A stretch of 64,000 nt of DNA from the NCBI RefSeq assembly GCF_016802725.1, contig NC_052672.1, positions 14,828,710 through 14,892,709 on the forward strand. The letters are read 5' to 3'. The position numbers and the translations under genes were made by a program. The notes under the pieces were generated by a model. It was not told where the DNA came from and did no database searches. It worked only from the letters and a program-made list of their open reading frames with translations. Shown in pieces: positions 1-14,348 of the stretch. Within the stretch, counting starts at the first letter, position 1. Each line of letters starts with the position of its first letter. This DNA comes from Solenopsis invicta (lineage: Eukaryota > Arthropoda > Insecta > Hymenoptera > Formicidae).

Positions 1-2573
1 GGTCAGATATAAAAATTGAAAAAGCGGTTAACTGAATAATTAACAGCTCGAATTTGTATGTTCCGAAGGTGGTTAAAATTACGAATTGCAATTATAAATT
101 CTCAGCTAATGCGCAATAAAATGCGCAACAAAATAAAATAAACGCACATTCAGCGTATTATCATTTAATTACATTCCGTGCAATTGTTAAACATGCAAAC
201 CTATATTATACGAATATTATTATATATCTACATTATATGAATATTATTGAATTTATTATTCTGCAACCGAGAATTGTTTCAACACGCTAAAACAATTGAA
301 AATTTATTTAACTAGCTTTCAATATAATTAACACACCTTGCCGTTGCGAATGATCGAGGTCGTGGCAAAAACATACATATATTTTCTTGACTTTCCAAGC
401 TGCATTAGGAGTATATGCATTAATGATTCGCAGTAAACTCGAGTTGACTGTTAGACATAAAGGACGATCGTTTCATTTTCCAGCGGGATCACGTATACAG
501 GTTGCTATCGGCAGATCGCAAAAAAGTGCACCAAATGTACCGTCTAGATTCGAATCGCCGATATCCGCGCCTCTCGCCGCTCCTCGCATATCGATACACG
601 CGATCCCCGGGGAATACGAGTTTCTAACATTTAAAATTTAGATCGGTACGCGGACATTACGGAAACGGACACGAGAATACCGCGAACGGACGAACGGGAT
701 AAACCGTGCCGCCGCGCCGCTCTCTTCGATTCCGTAGTGCTTCATTGGATATTCCCCGGAGCGCGGCCGGATTTTCAAACACGAGCTCCGCGACGCTGCC
801 ATCCAAGGCCTACGTAAAATGACAAAATACGTGACGGGAAACTCGAAATGTTTGCACTCCATAAACTGGCTGTGCCGTAATGATAAACAAAAACTTTTCG
901 CGTTCGTGTTAGAAAAGGAAGCCTACAACGCTAACACAATGTCGACCCGGATAGAATTGCGAACAAACAAATCAAATTAAAACGCTGAAACTTTATACGT
1001 GCTTATATATTCCGTACTTACATTAAATATACGTTGCGAATATTTAATATAGTTACATCAAATATTTTTCTCGTGTTCGCGAGAAAAACATCTATTTAAA
1101 AGTTTACCTTGGATAAAGTGTATTTAATTCGTATAATATTTGATATTACGTAACGCGTAAAAAAAAAGAAAAAAAGGATTCGGACGTACAACATTTATAG
1201 TTTAGCAAATATATCGGTTCACGCGGAGTTGATGACTGCGAATTTTCGATCCGACGGTCCGATTATTAATTTTTGTTCTTTCTCAGTTGTATCACATGTG
1301 TCTGGAATATTTTTTAATCTTTTTTTTTTCGGAGTACATGCTCTCTCATGGGCGATCGGTTTGCGCGGGCGAAGCATACTGGCGCGGTTTCAATTAACTC
1401 GATACCACGTCGGCCGTGCGTTTTCCAGCATGTCGCGAGAACGTCATTGTGAAATATGTGTCCCATATGGGATGTTCCTCCGACTATAGGGGCTTTAAAA
1501 ACATCCTAGAAATGGAAATGAAGATATATCGGTCGAGTGGCGCGCGATGGCGTTGGCAGAGTCGTTGTTTACGAGTCAACTTTATCGCGAAAACGCCAAC
1601 GTGGACACGTATATGCGCCTCGCATTCCCCAACCCTTTCGAGACCGCACCCTTGGCCTCGCACCCCTCGGCAGAGCCGGTTCTTTCCATCTGCACCTGAC
1701 TTCCCGCCCACCTTCGCTCTCTGCCCGAAATTTCGCCCATAAACTTTTCTACAGTGAGGTACCGCCTGATCGGGCGTGATTACATTTTTCCGCTTCGTCT
1801 TTGCGGCCGATCAATTCGACCGGCAGCCTCGATTTCGTGCCTCACATCTGGCACGGGCTCTAAAATTTTCACGTACCCTCGTCAGAGATCTTTGAATTTA
1901 AATTTCACAAAGATTACAAGAGAAATAGCTTATGTCACATCGCATATTGAAACTACGCAAGTTTGAGCGATTGTTTACGGATATTCTTACTGAAATGCAT
2001 TAAATTTTATCAAAAATTAAAAATAATTGCAACTGTAACTGCAAAAAAAAATACATTTCCGAATAATCACGCGATATCGGTTAAAAAAGATTGAAAAAAA
2101 AACGAAAAAAGTATCTCACACCAATAATTTTACAACGTTTCAACTTAATACAAATGTAGCTTTAAATATATGACTTATTCGTCTCGATTAAGTCCAAGCG
2201 CGTATAACATAAACCATACGACACGAAGCATGTCACAGCGCTGCACATAGAGAGATTAAGCCTATCCGCAAAACCATCGTTATGTAACGATGATGACAAC
2301 CGAGCACACGTAAATTAGCGCATAAATTATAATCGGACATGGTCTAATCGAAAGCGATTACCACTTTCAGCGATCCATCCAACGTAGCGACCTCACCAAC
2401 ATACCATTTTGCATTTACAGTAAAGTCACAGAACCGAAAAAAAAAGAACGAAAGAAAGAAAGCAAATATATGTGATATTTGTAATTAACGAACGAATGCC
2501 ATAGTCACTCTCACCGTGTAGCTTGGCCGCGGCCGAAAACCGGCGACTCAGTTTTACTAACCTTCGATTTCAG
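1..2573 (+). other. Intronic sequence upstream of Rdl exon 3
   Basis: This stretch precedes the first Rdl exon in the window and should be the 3' end of a longer intron, because exon 3 enters in phase 1 and needs an upstream partner. I looked for the exon 2 part of the extracellular domain and did not find it. CpG-richer patches occur near 540-860 and 1350-1860, and the open frames there on both strands have no recognisable protein. The acceptor at the end is preceded by a short pyrimidine stretch and CAG. Confidence 0.7.
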
Positions 2574-2641
2574 GTCCTCCCGTCGAGGTGGGCGTCACCA
2601 TGTACGTCTTGAGTATCAGCTCCCTATCCGAAGTGAAAATG
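2574..2641 (+). CDS. Rdl: Rdl alternative exon 3, upstream copy (SISSLSEVKM form)
   Basis: This 68-nt exon enters in phase 1 and ends in phase 0. It encodes (G)PPVEVGVTMYVLSISSLSEVKM, a conserved segment of the extracellular domain early in the RDL beta-sheet. The acceptor CAG ends at 2573. The donor after the ATG codon is GTACTA, a weak match to consensus. The second copy 4.1 kb downstream has the same length and phases and differs by only two residues (Leu/Val and Lys/Leu near the end). In Drosophila these are the 'a' and 'b' alternatives known to tune agonist potency. I do not assign the letter here. Including both copies would add 68 nt and break the frame, so use must be exclusive. Confidence 0.95.
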
Positions 2642-5600
2642 GTACTACCTCTATAGGTCTTACTCAGTAATTCCGCTGAAAATTACTCATTTACTATCGT
2701 TCTCGGCTAAACACAATCCGCCCTCCCATTCCACCCGCCCGCCCGCCCGTCGGTCTCTTCGTCCAAGCGACCACAATGTTTTTTAGTGCCCGTGTATTTT
2801 CAAGTCAACGATACTGCCGCTGATCGTTACTGATTTGCAATTAGCATTTTTTACCCACTGACACACGTGCACAAACACCCCTTACCTGGGAGATTTACAC
2901 ACGCGGCGACACGAGTGCGGATGTATATCCGGTTCAACACTGTTGTACATACACGCGCACACGAGTGTGCATTCTTCCCGGTTTTTTTCTCTTTGTTTTT
3001 TTTTTGTTTTGATCACCCTTGCAACGAATGGAACAATTATCGTGTCCAATTATTCAGTTACGTGTACAGACTCAGGAGATTTTACCTCGTGCAACACAAT
3101 TCTCACTCACTATTTGTGTTATGTGTGTTCGTAACTATTAAAACATGTTAACGTATTCTGTTATCGTCCCTTTCTTCTCGAAACAGATACTTGAGCATCG
3201 CGTCGACGTATATTCGGGTAAACGATTTATTTCGAAAATCAACAAAGACAACGAGAGAGCAACGCATGTTGATTCTAGCAGTCGACTCCAATGTTGATTG
3301 CATTAACAATCAACATCGTTTGCATCTATACGGATCATCTCTCATGCCGTTCGTGTCGCCTCGACAAATAATTCGTTCGTGTCGTTAATCACGCACTAAT
3401 TGGGGCGATACTTTCAGAGCGGTGGAGTCGGCTCTCCACAATAAACTACTCGTTGTTTAATATGTTCATTGAGGCGTGAATTATCTCCATTGTCTAACGA
3501 CGCCGTCGCGATTATTTCGCTCCGTGCACATAACGATTGATTAATTGCAATCCTAGTGAGCTCGCGGCTCACCTTGTTTTAGTACAACGAAAGAAATTCA
3601 ATCATCGGTGCATCGATTGGAACGCAAGAGACGTTTCTCGACGATTCTCGCCAGTCGTCATTGCATCGGTACCATCGTGTATCTGTAGATCGACACCCCG
3701 ACGGTAAAATCAATTAGCTTGCCACGCGCAGAGCCGCATCGCTCTGGGCTATGTCTCCTTTGATGTGCGCTGTTCACTTAACGACGACGTTTGGAATCGC
3801 GAAAATCGGGTAACGCGATTACCGAAACGATTCAGTGCTCGCTTCGAGGACCTCGCCAGCCGCCATGCCGCCAGGCGACGTCCAATTTCTTGGCGCGTTG
3901 GTTCCGTGGCCAATTGAACTCAAACTATGCGGAAGAGAACTAGTCGGTGCTATGCGCAGTATCTCGTTTTCCGATGTTACGAATAGCACGTCTCTCAAGT
4001 GACATAAAAAGTTTCTTACATTTTTATTCGAATCGGATCATTGATCGGACATATATATTTCGGTTTCTTTGTAACGCGTATTTAGATTCTCTGTGAAAGA
4101 ATGGCAAAACACATGTTCATTAGTCGCAATATAAATTCGTGATTTTTAGACACGTGGTAAAACGCGAAATTTCTAGTACTCAATTAACTGTAGAAAGGAA
4201 ATGAGTGCTATTAATCTGTTTGATTTTATGGCATTTTGATGGTACTTGAGTCGGTACTTTACGTTTAGTTTTGATTTCTCATCTTTGAATGTGACGTTGA
4301 AACACTCGAGAACTAAGTAATTTGTAGGAAGAAAAATAACAATCGTCATCGTTTTCGTTGGCGAATTTTCCCTCCAATTATTCAAACTTTCTCGCGTAAA
4401 GTTTTTCTTTCGCATTAGTCGAAATAACAAAAATTATTACGCTCGTATATTTCGTGAGCCGTAGATATTTTACTGTTCGTACAGGCGCGAAAGGAGGACC
4501 CTATGCAATCACAGCACAAAAACGTCAATTTAGTAATCCGCGGGTAAGACGCGACGCGCGCGACGGCGATTACGCGACGCGGTTTACCGCTCGCACTTCG
4601 AAACTACCGAAATGAAGCTAACCGAGCAGAGTCTCCTAACTCACTTGATATATTGTAGTACCATGTGGCCTGTCCGCTTATCGCGGTACAGGTTTACACT
4701 GACGTAGGAATAAGTGTGCGCGTGTATGACCTTACACGCATTTCTCCCATACACATACATACATTCACGTACACACGTACACTTTAGTAGCGAGCAACAG
4801 AAAGAAACAAAAATACTATATATACTAAAAAATGGACAAAGTACTATTTCATATTTCAGATAATATATACTGGCTGTCCTCGTTCCTCGCTCGGAAAACG
4901 GTTCTGTAGTTTTGGCAACTGGAAGCAGCGAGACTGCGTGGCTGCGGTCACAAATCGAGCAAAATCTCGAAAAAAAGAAAAAAAAAGAGAAACGAGCCGA
5001 GTCGTTCTAAATTATTGCGAGGTAGTTTCCGTTTAATGCACGCGGGAATTAGATTTATTTCGGACGTAATCTCCTAAACTAGACGTTTCGATGTGATTTA
5101 TATGCGCGAGTTATATTGACGCGAAAACACCATCAAAATTTTCGACGCTAACGAGAGGATCTTGTAAAAATTGCGAAGAGAGATCAAAGAAGTTGAAAGA
5201 AATTTGTTCAGTTGCTCCGACTACGTTTTCGTTTTCTACGGGCGTGGAAAAAGTTAGTTCACTGATTTCCTGCCTGACTTTGAGCCTGGGCTGCCCCGAA
5301 CGTCACGTAGTGTTAGAGAGAACGTGAATGAGGAGCGTCTTTTTATTGCTTTCTGCTCTCAGGAAAAATAGTATTTTGTTCAATATATTAAACACGCACG
5401 ACCGTCCCGTTAGACCGTTCTTAGACGCTCTAGCTGCTATGCCGCGGTTGCTGAAATGGGCTGCCGCCTGCTACCACTTACAATTATTATTATTCTATGT
5501 CCCACCACCCCCCCAACCCCCCCGAAAGAAAACCCCCTTTTGCCCGACACCTCTGTCTTATCTCTCTGTCGAAACACCGCACGTATCACGCGTCCGTGTA

Positions 5601-6705
5601 CACAAACACGCGAGAGAGAATAATTCCGCGATCGATTTGCCTCGATCGTTATCCGTCCGAATTTCCTTCCAGCAGCTCTCTTTCGGTATTCAAGGCAATC
5701 CCCCCTTCACATCCCCCTAGAAGCTAAAAATAAGATAAATGGATTTCGCCCGGAATCGACAACCGCAATGACAATGACAGCAATTCAGTGTAAAATAACG
5801 ATGTCGTTCGACGAGACGACGCGATGCGTCGCTCTCGATCACGGAGAGGCGTCTAATGTAGGGCGAAAAAAACGACGATATGAAACGAGTCATATTTTCA
5901 CGGGATACGTACACGTATAGCCACTACGATTCTAATTGGAATACGACGTGACGAGCGATCGGCAAAAAAAATAACAAGATGCAAAAGTGCACAGAGAGCG
6001 AAAGAGAGAGCGAGAGAGTGACAGAACGAGACAAAGCAAAACTACTATAAAGCGACGCGGTAGAAAAAAAAAGTAGTAGTAAGGTAATGTCATACTGCTA
6101 CGTGGCTGTGATGTGTATATGTACGTGTAATATGTACGTAAGAGCATAATATCTATGTAACGAGACAAGTATGGATGCTTCTTCTAGCTTTGGAAGGCAA
6201 CGTGGCCGACGACGAGTCCTGTTGATTTGGTTCCGTGCAGGGTGCGAGCTCTCCTCGACTTTGTCCGTTCGTGCTTTGCCTCTGGCTCACACACAGATAG
6301 GCGCGCGCGCGCGCGCACATTCTCCACATGAATGATGTTGCTCGATTTATTCGAAAAAGGGAGAGGGAAGGAAAAAGAATGTCGAACGATTCGCGTACGT
6401 CCGCGCGTGTCAAACGTGCTCGCGACGTGGATTCGCATCGCGACGCGGATTTAGATTCCTCTGATAGACACCGCGCTACGGTATACGTAGTAAGTTTGAA
6501 AACTACTTTAGAGAATGCTTAAAAATTTCAACGTGCGACGTGCGGCGCGCGTGAGTCAGAGGTAAAGATAATTCGTCAATACTACTGTTATTATTACTAT
6601 TGTCTCTAGATATCTACTTATCTCATACACGATAGGGTAACACGGTTGATTAGAGATTGGCGGGTAATCACAGCGACCAAGGCCGGATGGTTTTGTTGAT
6701 TGCAG
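2642..6705 (+). other. Rdl intron between the two exon 3 copies
   Basis: About 4 kb of noncoding sequence separates the alternative exons. It contains an alternating (GC)n run at 6301-6318, purine runs near 5990-6020, and poly-pyrimidine and C-rich patches near 5495-5560. Open frames on both strands are short, low in complexity and unlike known proteins. Regulatory elements choosing between the two exon 3 copies are expected here, but I cannot identify one by eye. Confidence 0.6.
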
Positions 6706-6773
6706 GTCCGCCCGTGGAAGTCGGCGTCACCATGTATGTCCTCAGCATCAGCTCCGTGTCCGAGGTGTTGATG
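6706..6773 (+). CDS. Rdl: Rdl alternative exon 3, downstream copy (SISSVSEVLM form)
   Basis: This is a 68-nt twin of the exon at 2574 with the same phases (1 in, 0 out). It encodes (G)PPVEVGVTMYVLSISSVSEVLM. The acceptor is TTGCAG ending at 6705. The donor after ATG is GTACAG, again weak at position +4, matching the pattern of the other copy. The nucleotide sequences of the two copies have drifted at third positions while the protein stays nearly identical, which is what purifying selection on both copies would give. The fly gene has the same arrangement of a duplicated exon 3. Confidence 0.95.
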
Positions 6774-7572
6774 GTACAGTTTGCATTCAAACTCATACAA
6801 ACTCCACATCGACAATTGCCCGTTCATTTATTTCGTCCAATTTTTCGAACGACCACGCTCCTCCTTTCCATCCTCCCTTCCCCCACGTATCCATCGTATC
6901 AAAAAGCGACAAACAGAAACGTCCATTCTCGTCCGACACATCGCTGTTTCACATCGCGATGGCACGGTCGATCGTAATACCAAAATTGTGTGTCGATACT
7001 GCTTTAAAAGGAGTTTTTAAACTCTGGCGTTTAATTGGACCGATCATCATACGTCGAGCGTGCCTATCGCGGAATCGACGCCATCATTGATCGAATCAGC
7101 TTACCAGTCGCGCCACTTGCTTCCGATTTATCGTCCGCAATATCATCCGTTTCGATTTATTTGTTACCGCGTAACGATGGCACGGATATTCGCACAAAAA
7201 TATCCATGCCAATCACATAGACCGTTGAAATTTCGTTGTCCGACGGCTGTATATGAACATGATTCAACAGTAACGAAAATATCGCGCACATTCGCGGAGT
7301 CGTGCGTCAATCGAAAAGTCAGAGAACGTGCGTACGTGTGATTGTAAGAAACTTACATTTTTATGAATATTGATTCGCACGCGTATAGTCTCATATATAA
7401 AATAGCAACGTAAACCTCTTTGCGCGTATATATTCACATCTGCTTAAATCTCGAGTCCTCGATATCTGGTCGTGGAAAGGTGCACCAGGGGAAATACATG
7501 CGGCGCGTATAGCGATGTTTATGTCGGCAGCAAGGGACGTATCGACACACAGTATAAGCTGTACATATATAT

Positions 7573-7576
<4 letters not shown>

Positions 7577-7605
<29 letters not shown>
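7577..7605. repeat. (CA)n microsatellite
   Basis: A near-perfect AC dinucleotide run inside the Rdl intron, flanked by ATAC-type imperfect repeats. It explains the Thr/His-rich and Val/Cys-rich open frames on the two strands here. Confidence 0.95.
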
Positions 7606-7610
<5 letters not shown>

Positions 7611-9847
7611 AAACCTACACATCCCATGTACGTTCGTACACGTGGAAATATATACCGGTACATACAAGCGACAATAGTATACACACGGATGGCCTACTAA
7701 CCTACGTTTTTATAGCTCGTCACAGCTGTTTGGTTGGCTGAACTGTTACAAGGGAACCTTGCTACGTTCCACAGTCTTCGCAAGATATATTCTTGTCCAC
7801 TTCGTTTATGGTTTATGGTTGAGTCGTTTGATTCGATTTGCGATGTTCTTGTTGCATGGCCCTACCCGCGGTGCTCGAGCCGACGATAAAGGACCCGACG
7901 GCGGTTTCGTTCGTTGTGCGCGGAAATCCTAACAATAAGTAGAAAAAGTCCGGGAGAGACCCGACGGAGACGCCGTCGTCGCCAGCGTGATGACGATGGC
8001 AAACGCGCGCGACCTTTTAATCCCGCGAGGGAACGTTAAATCCTCTTCACGATATCGTGTCGTTGCGAACCGTTTTCCGTTCGAAGGGATCGTAAATAAG
8101 TCAAAAATCCGAGCTCGACTTACCATCTTTCCGGAAAATCCACGAAGCGGAAATCCCATCGGGTTTCTCTCTGAAACACAATGTAGATAGTGTACGTTAT
8201 TGAAAGTCGTTCAAACTAACAAGTACAAAAGCAGAAGGAAAAAAAAGGAAATAATATGTGAAATTAAAATGCGATACGCGATATTTTATGTTCAATATGA
8301 TTAATTGGCGCAGCAATAAATTGAGCTTCGGATCGAGCACCGTAGGCCGCACATACGTTGAGACACGTTCGTATACGCGTGATCGTACACTTTTATGCGC
8401 CTCCACATCTGTATATATATACATATATGAAATGCATAAAAAGTGTACGTACGCGTATCCTGCGTTATTGGTACACGTATATCTATATTCGTATTTGTTT
8501 CTCAATATTTAAGGTATATAGTACGGCACCGTACAACGTATTGTGTACGCATAATCCTGTAGTAATCGAAGGTATTTCGTTCCGGTGTCGGCAATCAGTT
8601 TCAAACTGGCACGAAACTGGATCCATCCTCTATCGGCTATCACATTCCGAAGTATGCGCTTCGGATTGTGGACCTTTAACCCGTTTCTCTCGCTAACAAT
8701 TGTACCAGAAATTAAACCGTCGGAATCTCTAGTATTCTGACGTAAGCAGTCGTATCGGTCGATCGTCCAAAATCGTAGATGAATATATCCACGCGACCGA
8801 AAAGGATTGAATATAACACGCAGTTTGCATTGTCGACGAGATTCGGCACGATAAAACTTTCAATGGCCTCCCGGTTCGTGATGAATTTGAGGACTGCGGT
8901 AACGTTGACTTACCGCAGCCCGAAGCGTTGACTCTATTCTACGAGCTTGCGATCGACTCGTCTCTCTCTCTCTTTTTCTCCTACATAATTTACGCGTAAT
9001 TGCGCGAGAGAAAACGGTATTCTGTGTATTCGAATTCCCCGTTCGGCCCCCAAGATCCAGAGTACGAGTTTGGAGCTGAATGTACGAGGCTGGACCCCAG
9101 GTGTTGAGCCCTGTGCGGAAACCAAATCAAGTCGACACTGTCACCTGGGACGTGACGCGCGAGTTTTTACACCCGCTGGCGAGTATCCATTCTACGTATT
9201 CCTCTCCCCGTCTCCTCCTTTGTCTCGTCTCGTCGTGCCCCAAGCGCCTGTCCTCGTCGCGAAGCGACTTCCAATGTCCATCCCTCGAGGGCCACTCTTC
9301 GGACTCTCCGGCCGGCATATTCGCGAACAATGAGGCGATTTTCCTACCAATTTATCTTCCCTTTCATCGTTCGCCTTCAAAAAAATTGACGAGCACAGGC
9401 AGAGAGAATAATACAGCGAAAGCGCCTTTATGCGCTCGTTGATTGTATCCTCTCGACCGGAGGAGACCAAGAAAAGAAGGATAAAGCGGGAGGTGGAAAG
9501 AGCAAGAGCAAGAGAGGATGAAGAGAAAAAAAGTATCGAGAGAAGATACCCAACGCGGCCCTCGAAGAACGAGATATTTCCTTTCGCCCTCTACCTCCTC
9601 TCCACCCTCGGCCAGCCGATGATTGCATACCAAATGAAGAGTATAGCTCGTGCGACGTTGCGACTACATCGAGACTATACCGATATACATAATTGTATTT
9701 GCATATATATCTCGTATATATCTATGCTATTATATCGTAAATATACTATGACACGTATATGAGCTGTGTCATTGTCAGTGTGTGCAGTGCGCTTCTGGTT
9801 GCTATGAATCACGTCACGCTATATATTGTATATATATACGATTTCTC

Positions 9848-9960
9848 CGAGCGCGAGCGCGTGTTACGTGCACGCGCGCGCGTGTCCGCGGTATATATGT
9901 GTGTATGTGTGCGTGTATGCGTGCGTGTACGTGCACACGTGCGTTTGTGCGCGCGAAAAG
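9848..9960. repeat. Alternating purine-pyrimidine (CG/TG/CA) tract
   Basis: GCGCG, TGTGTG and GTGCGTG steps dominate for about 110 nt. Such alternating tracts can adopt Z-DNA (general knowledge). It lies inside an Rdl intron. Confidence 0.6.
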
Positions 9961-12900
9961 CCTGCGTTTATTGTACTATGTGTACTTCTCGGTGTGTGCG
10001 TATGTGTATGCGTGACACATAACCACGGGTCTATGTGCTTGCGCGTACACATCGCGATAATTCGCGCTCGTCGAGGCGCGATGGACTCCGAAATGGAGCG
10101 TTCCTCCTCGTACGAGCCCCTCTCGCTTCCATCACTTGTCGTACAACACTGCTGCGCCGTATTTTTTTTCTATTTTTTATTTTTTTCTCTCTCTCTTTTT
10201 TTTAGATCGATTGGCCTGCGAGCTTTTGCCTGAAACGCTTCCACAAAGCTTTTCTCTTGTTCTTTGTTTTTTTACGCTACGATTTGCGTGTGATAGAGAT
10301 GCTTGCGCACACCTGCTCGCATTCCTCCCGGAAATGTTTCACCGGCAACGAGACGCGCGTACTCGCTCGGATTGCTCGATTCACACCCGAATACACCGCG
10401 AAAGATTCATGTGCAGCAAGATAAGCGTGAGAAATATTTTCACACGCAATTGAACAATGAACAATGAACTTAAACATTACATTTAAATGTTTCGGTATTT
10501 TACGAGAAACGTTAACTACATCTTGTTAGTAAGTAAATGCTTTGCGTTTTCAAATGTAACTACAAATTTTCTCGAAAAAGAAATAAATTCTTCTCAAATG
10601 ATATTTTGTATCATAATAACGTAATTTAAAATCCTTATTTATTTTCAACAAAAAAAAAGAATAAAAAATGTTTCGCACTAACCAATACATCGTGATAGTT
10701 ATAAATTAAAAATTAAATGAAGAAAGAAACGGAAAATAGGAGCTATAATAAATCAAAAAATCTCGTAAATATGTTCGCGTGGGAGTCGTTGATCAGTTAA
10801 TCATATCCGAAGATTTGTTAACGCGGCAATTACACGTCACGATGTAACCGCAGTGCGCCTGAAGAGTTGCCAGAAACGCGAACAATGATAACTTCTGTTC
10901 CATAGGGCATCTCTACGGGATATTTCAAGGTCTTTCATATTCGTCGGAGCATTTGAGTGCGTTTAAACCGCAAGATTAATTAACTATCGCGTATTTCATA
11001 TCTTCAAAAAGATTACACTGTGCTGTTAACAATATGACGCAATTAAACCAGTATATAAATTATCACTTATCTTTTATGATTATCTGCGTAATAAAAATCA
11101 TAGTTAATTAATTCTTTGTTTGTAACTTTAATTAATCGAAAAGTATAATTGACGGTAAAATTTCTAAAGTAAATGTGCAATGGAATGAACCGTGCCACAT
11201 ACATTGAATTCTTGATGACGACGCGATGTGAATCGCAGGAAAAGTCTTCGCGTTTGCGCGCACACGTCGTCGAAGAGGATGACAAACATCGCCCTGGGTC
11301 AAACTCACTCTCTTGTCACGGAGCCGTGACATCTTATTATAGTAGTAAAATCCTGAATTTTATTCCTAAAGTTCTCTAAATTTTTTTGCAGTTTTATGCC
11401 CACTGATACTTGTAAAACCTTCACTAATAATTATTGTAAAATATACGTAACTAGTAGTAGTATCGCTGTTGACTATAATCGAAAAAAGATCAAGTGAGCA
11501 AAGTAACGGCAAAAAAAAAAGGAAAAATTTAATCATATGATTCCTATTAAATACAAAAAGAAACCTGAATTTCACATTTCGCGACAAATATAACCCTTTA
11601 CATTTTAAATTGTAAATTAAGATTCAAAGAATTTATTTTAGAGACAGTAGGGAGAGAGTTTTTGCACTGTTTTATTACCGTTGTCATTTAAATGCATCGT
11701 ATCCATGAAGAAAAAGAAAAAACTGTTCGTAAATATTAAATTCATATTTGAGTTAATTTTTGATAAAAGCAATATGCAAAGACAATGATGAAAAATTTCA
11801 AAGGTGCTACACTATCCTCCATAAAACACTGTCCTGATACAGCGCGTGGTGTGCATGAATTTTATGGCAGTTTCGTGGCATGTCTGTACGTAGTGATTTC
11901 GTCGTAAAGTACCTGTTCTATATATGTATGTATATATACGTAGTCACTATACATACACGGTCTCCACACCCTTATCTCGTTCGCGTGTACACACGAATTA
12001 TACTCGCGTCGCGAAATTCCTGTCCTGTGATCGACCCCACGTCGGCAGGAATCTCGATGCTCACGAGGCGTGCAGGTCACGCGTATGTTCTCGCGCAAGA
12101 TTATGAGTCATAATCGCGCTTAGAATCGTAATTATAAACTATTAATCCACCGTCGTAACTGTGCGCTATTACGGCAGGGTTCGGTATCTAGATTCTTAAC
12201 GTGCCTCTGCAATATAAAACTAATTAGCAACATTGTGTGATAGTGAAACAAATATTACGTTACAGTATTAAATCAAATAATGTTGCATGTACATATAAAA
12301 CAAAATCATTGCAGAAATCAGCATATGAAAACCTTGAACTAATTAAAAATTATAATTATAAGTTGTTGGAAAAAATGTAAGCAACCGCATTAGGTGTGTA
12401 TTACGTGTGTACATTTAATAATAACGCGGTAAATCTTGATTTCCCTTACATTCTCTGCGTCTAAAATGCCTTTAAAAAGCCTTTTTAAAGTCAATCAATT
12501 ATAATTTAATGATTATTAAATTTTGTTACAGTTTAATCCGGTAATATAGTAAGACAACGAAACCTCGTAGACATCAAGCAAGTTTTAAACATATTCCCTT
12601 CAGGATTTCGCGCTATAATAGCGGGACGATTAAGAAACTTCCTCTTTGGATAATAAATCTGCTCATCTATTTCAGTCGAACCCGCTCAACTCCCTCTTCT
12701 CAGTTTAGTACTTAAACTTCCTCAACCATACGAATAAACGTTTCAGCGAAATCGGCAGTAGAGTAATTTAGAAAGCTCGTGACATTACCAACGAGTTTAT
12801 CGACGCAGAAACATATTATTTGCAGATTAGCTGCAAAATTATTGTCTTCAACTTCACATGGAAGATATTTCTCAATATACAAGTACCTCCCGTTATTATT

Positions 12901-14348
12901 TTCAACTACGCAACTATGAAAACTTAAAGTTTATCTTTTATTATTATATTGTAAAGTTTCTATAGTATCGTACACATCAAAGTTCTATACGAATCATTGC
13001 AAACTAATATTTATCAATTGTTATAAAATTTTCAACTTAATTTCATTTAATTGTGTAATTTTATATGCGTGTGTTTTATTCGTTCTAACTAAATTCTCTC
13101 ATCGTACAATACATTATTGTACAGTGGCTTGCAGTGGTTAAATAGCAAACTATTTGCTAACGAAATTGAATTTAATAAACAGATATTTGTCAGAGAGGTC
13201 TTCGCATTTAATGTAATACCGTGAGGATCCGGTAATGGAATCGCGCGATCGTCAATCACGTTTATCCGAAATCACTTTTGTTCGTGTTGCTCTCACACGT
13301 CGCTCAAGCCAGGATAAACGCTCTTGCGAGTGTGAGATCCAATGATGGAGCGCTCTACAAAGCTCTCGAAGTTGCGACGGCAACTTCGGACTTTAAAGCC
13401 GCCTCGCGCCGAATTAGCCTCGCCTCGTTTCACAGCGTGGGGTCAAGTAGAACACCGGAGGAGGTCTGGATAGAGGGTCACGTAAGCGTTAAATGGCCGA
13501 GTCTACGTATTACGATAACCGCGAGGAGTCGCCTCGTGTAGGATTTCGGAGATGCCTGTCGACGTTCGCGATCCCGAACGTGTTTCCTCTCCTGTAAACT
13601 TTCCCTGCACGAATATATCTCTTTCGATCGACACGTTAAAGTCCAAAACGACGGCCGCGTCGTAAACGCGGACGGCCGAAATATATACCACGATCGTTAT
13701 TTACCTCGCACAATCTTGCGTTCCCTCGCGTAGTAACGCATACGCCTTTTCAATCTCTTCAGATTTTAATCGCTCAGACTTATGAGAACAGCGAGGACTA
13801 ACGTAGCATTTCAAATTGGCTTTCGTATGCTCTCAAAAACGTCGAAAACATTTTTTTCAACTTTTCCAACGATTAATTTACAACGTTACAACTTTTGTTA
13901 AAGTTAAATTTGACTAACAAGGAAGGTGCACTTTATGAGTTATCGATATTTTCATAATATTCTCGAATATCTGTCTTAAAAAATATAATTACTAATATTA
14001 AATAAGTTTCAATGTTTTGTATCTTTATGTATGTTATTAGTGTATTATCTATTATATAATTTATTATTTTTAACCTCTCTATTTTTATTATAAAATTCTA
14101 AAATTCTTTTCATAATTTTCATATCATTCTATTTATACAACAATACATATTGTTGTAATAAAAGCGCTATATGTAAAGATACGATTAGATAACTCAGCAA
14201 ATTGCTTTTTTATGTTAGTTTTCGGAGCAACAACAAAAAGCACCATGTGTATAAAGTGCGAAAAGGCTTACGTGAATCCTCGTATTTCTCTACTACGTCT
14301 GTGAACACAAACGACTACCAATCTAATAAGTCACCTGTGTCGTACCAG

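Larger units (their letters stand above)
6774..14348 (+). other. Long Rdl intron after exon 3
   Basis: About 7.6 kb, the longest intron in the window. It contains a (CA)n microsatellite at 7577-7605, an alternating purine-pyrimidine stretch rich in CG/TG steps at about 9848-9960, a pyrimidine tract near 10155-10205, and a 10-bp perfect inverted repeat with a 1-nt spacer at 12470-12490. No nested gene is recognisable. The open frames of up to about 135 codons fall in the low-complexity stretches. Confidence 0.6.
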
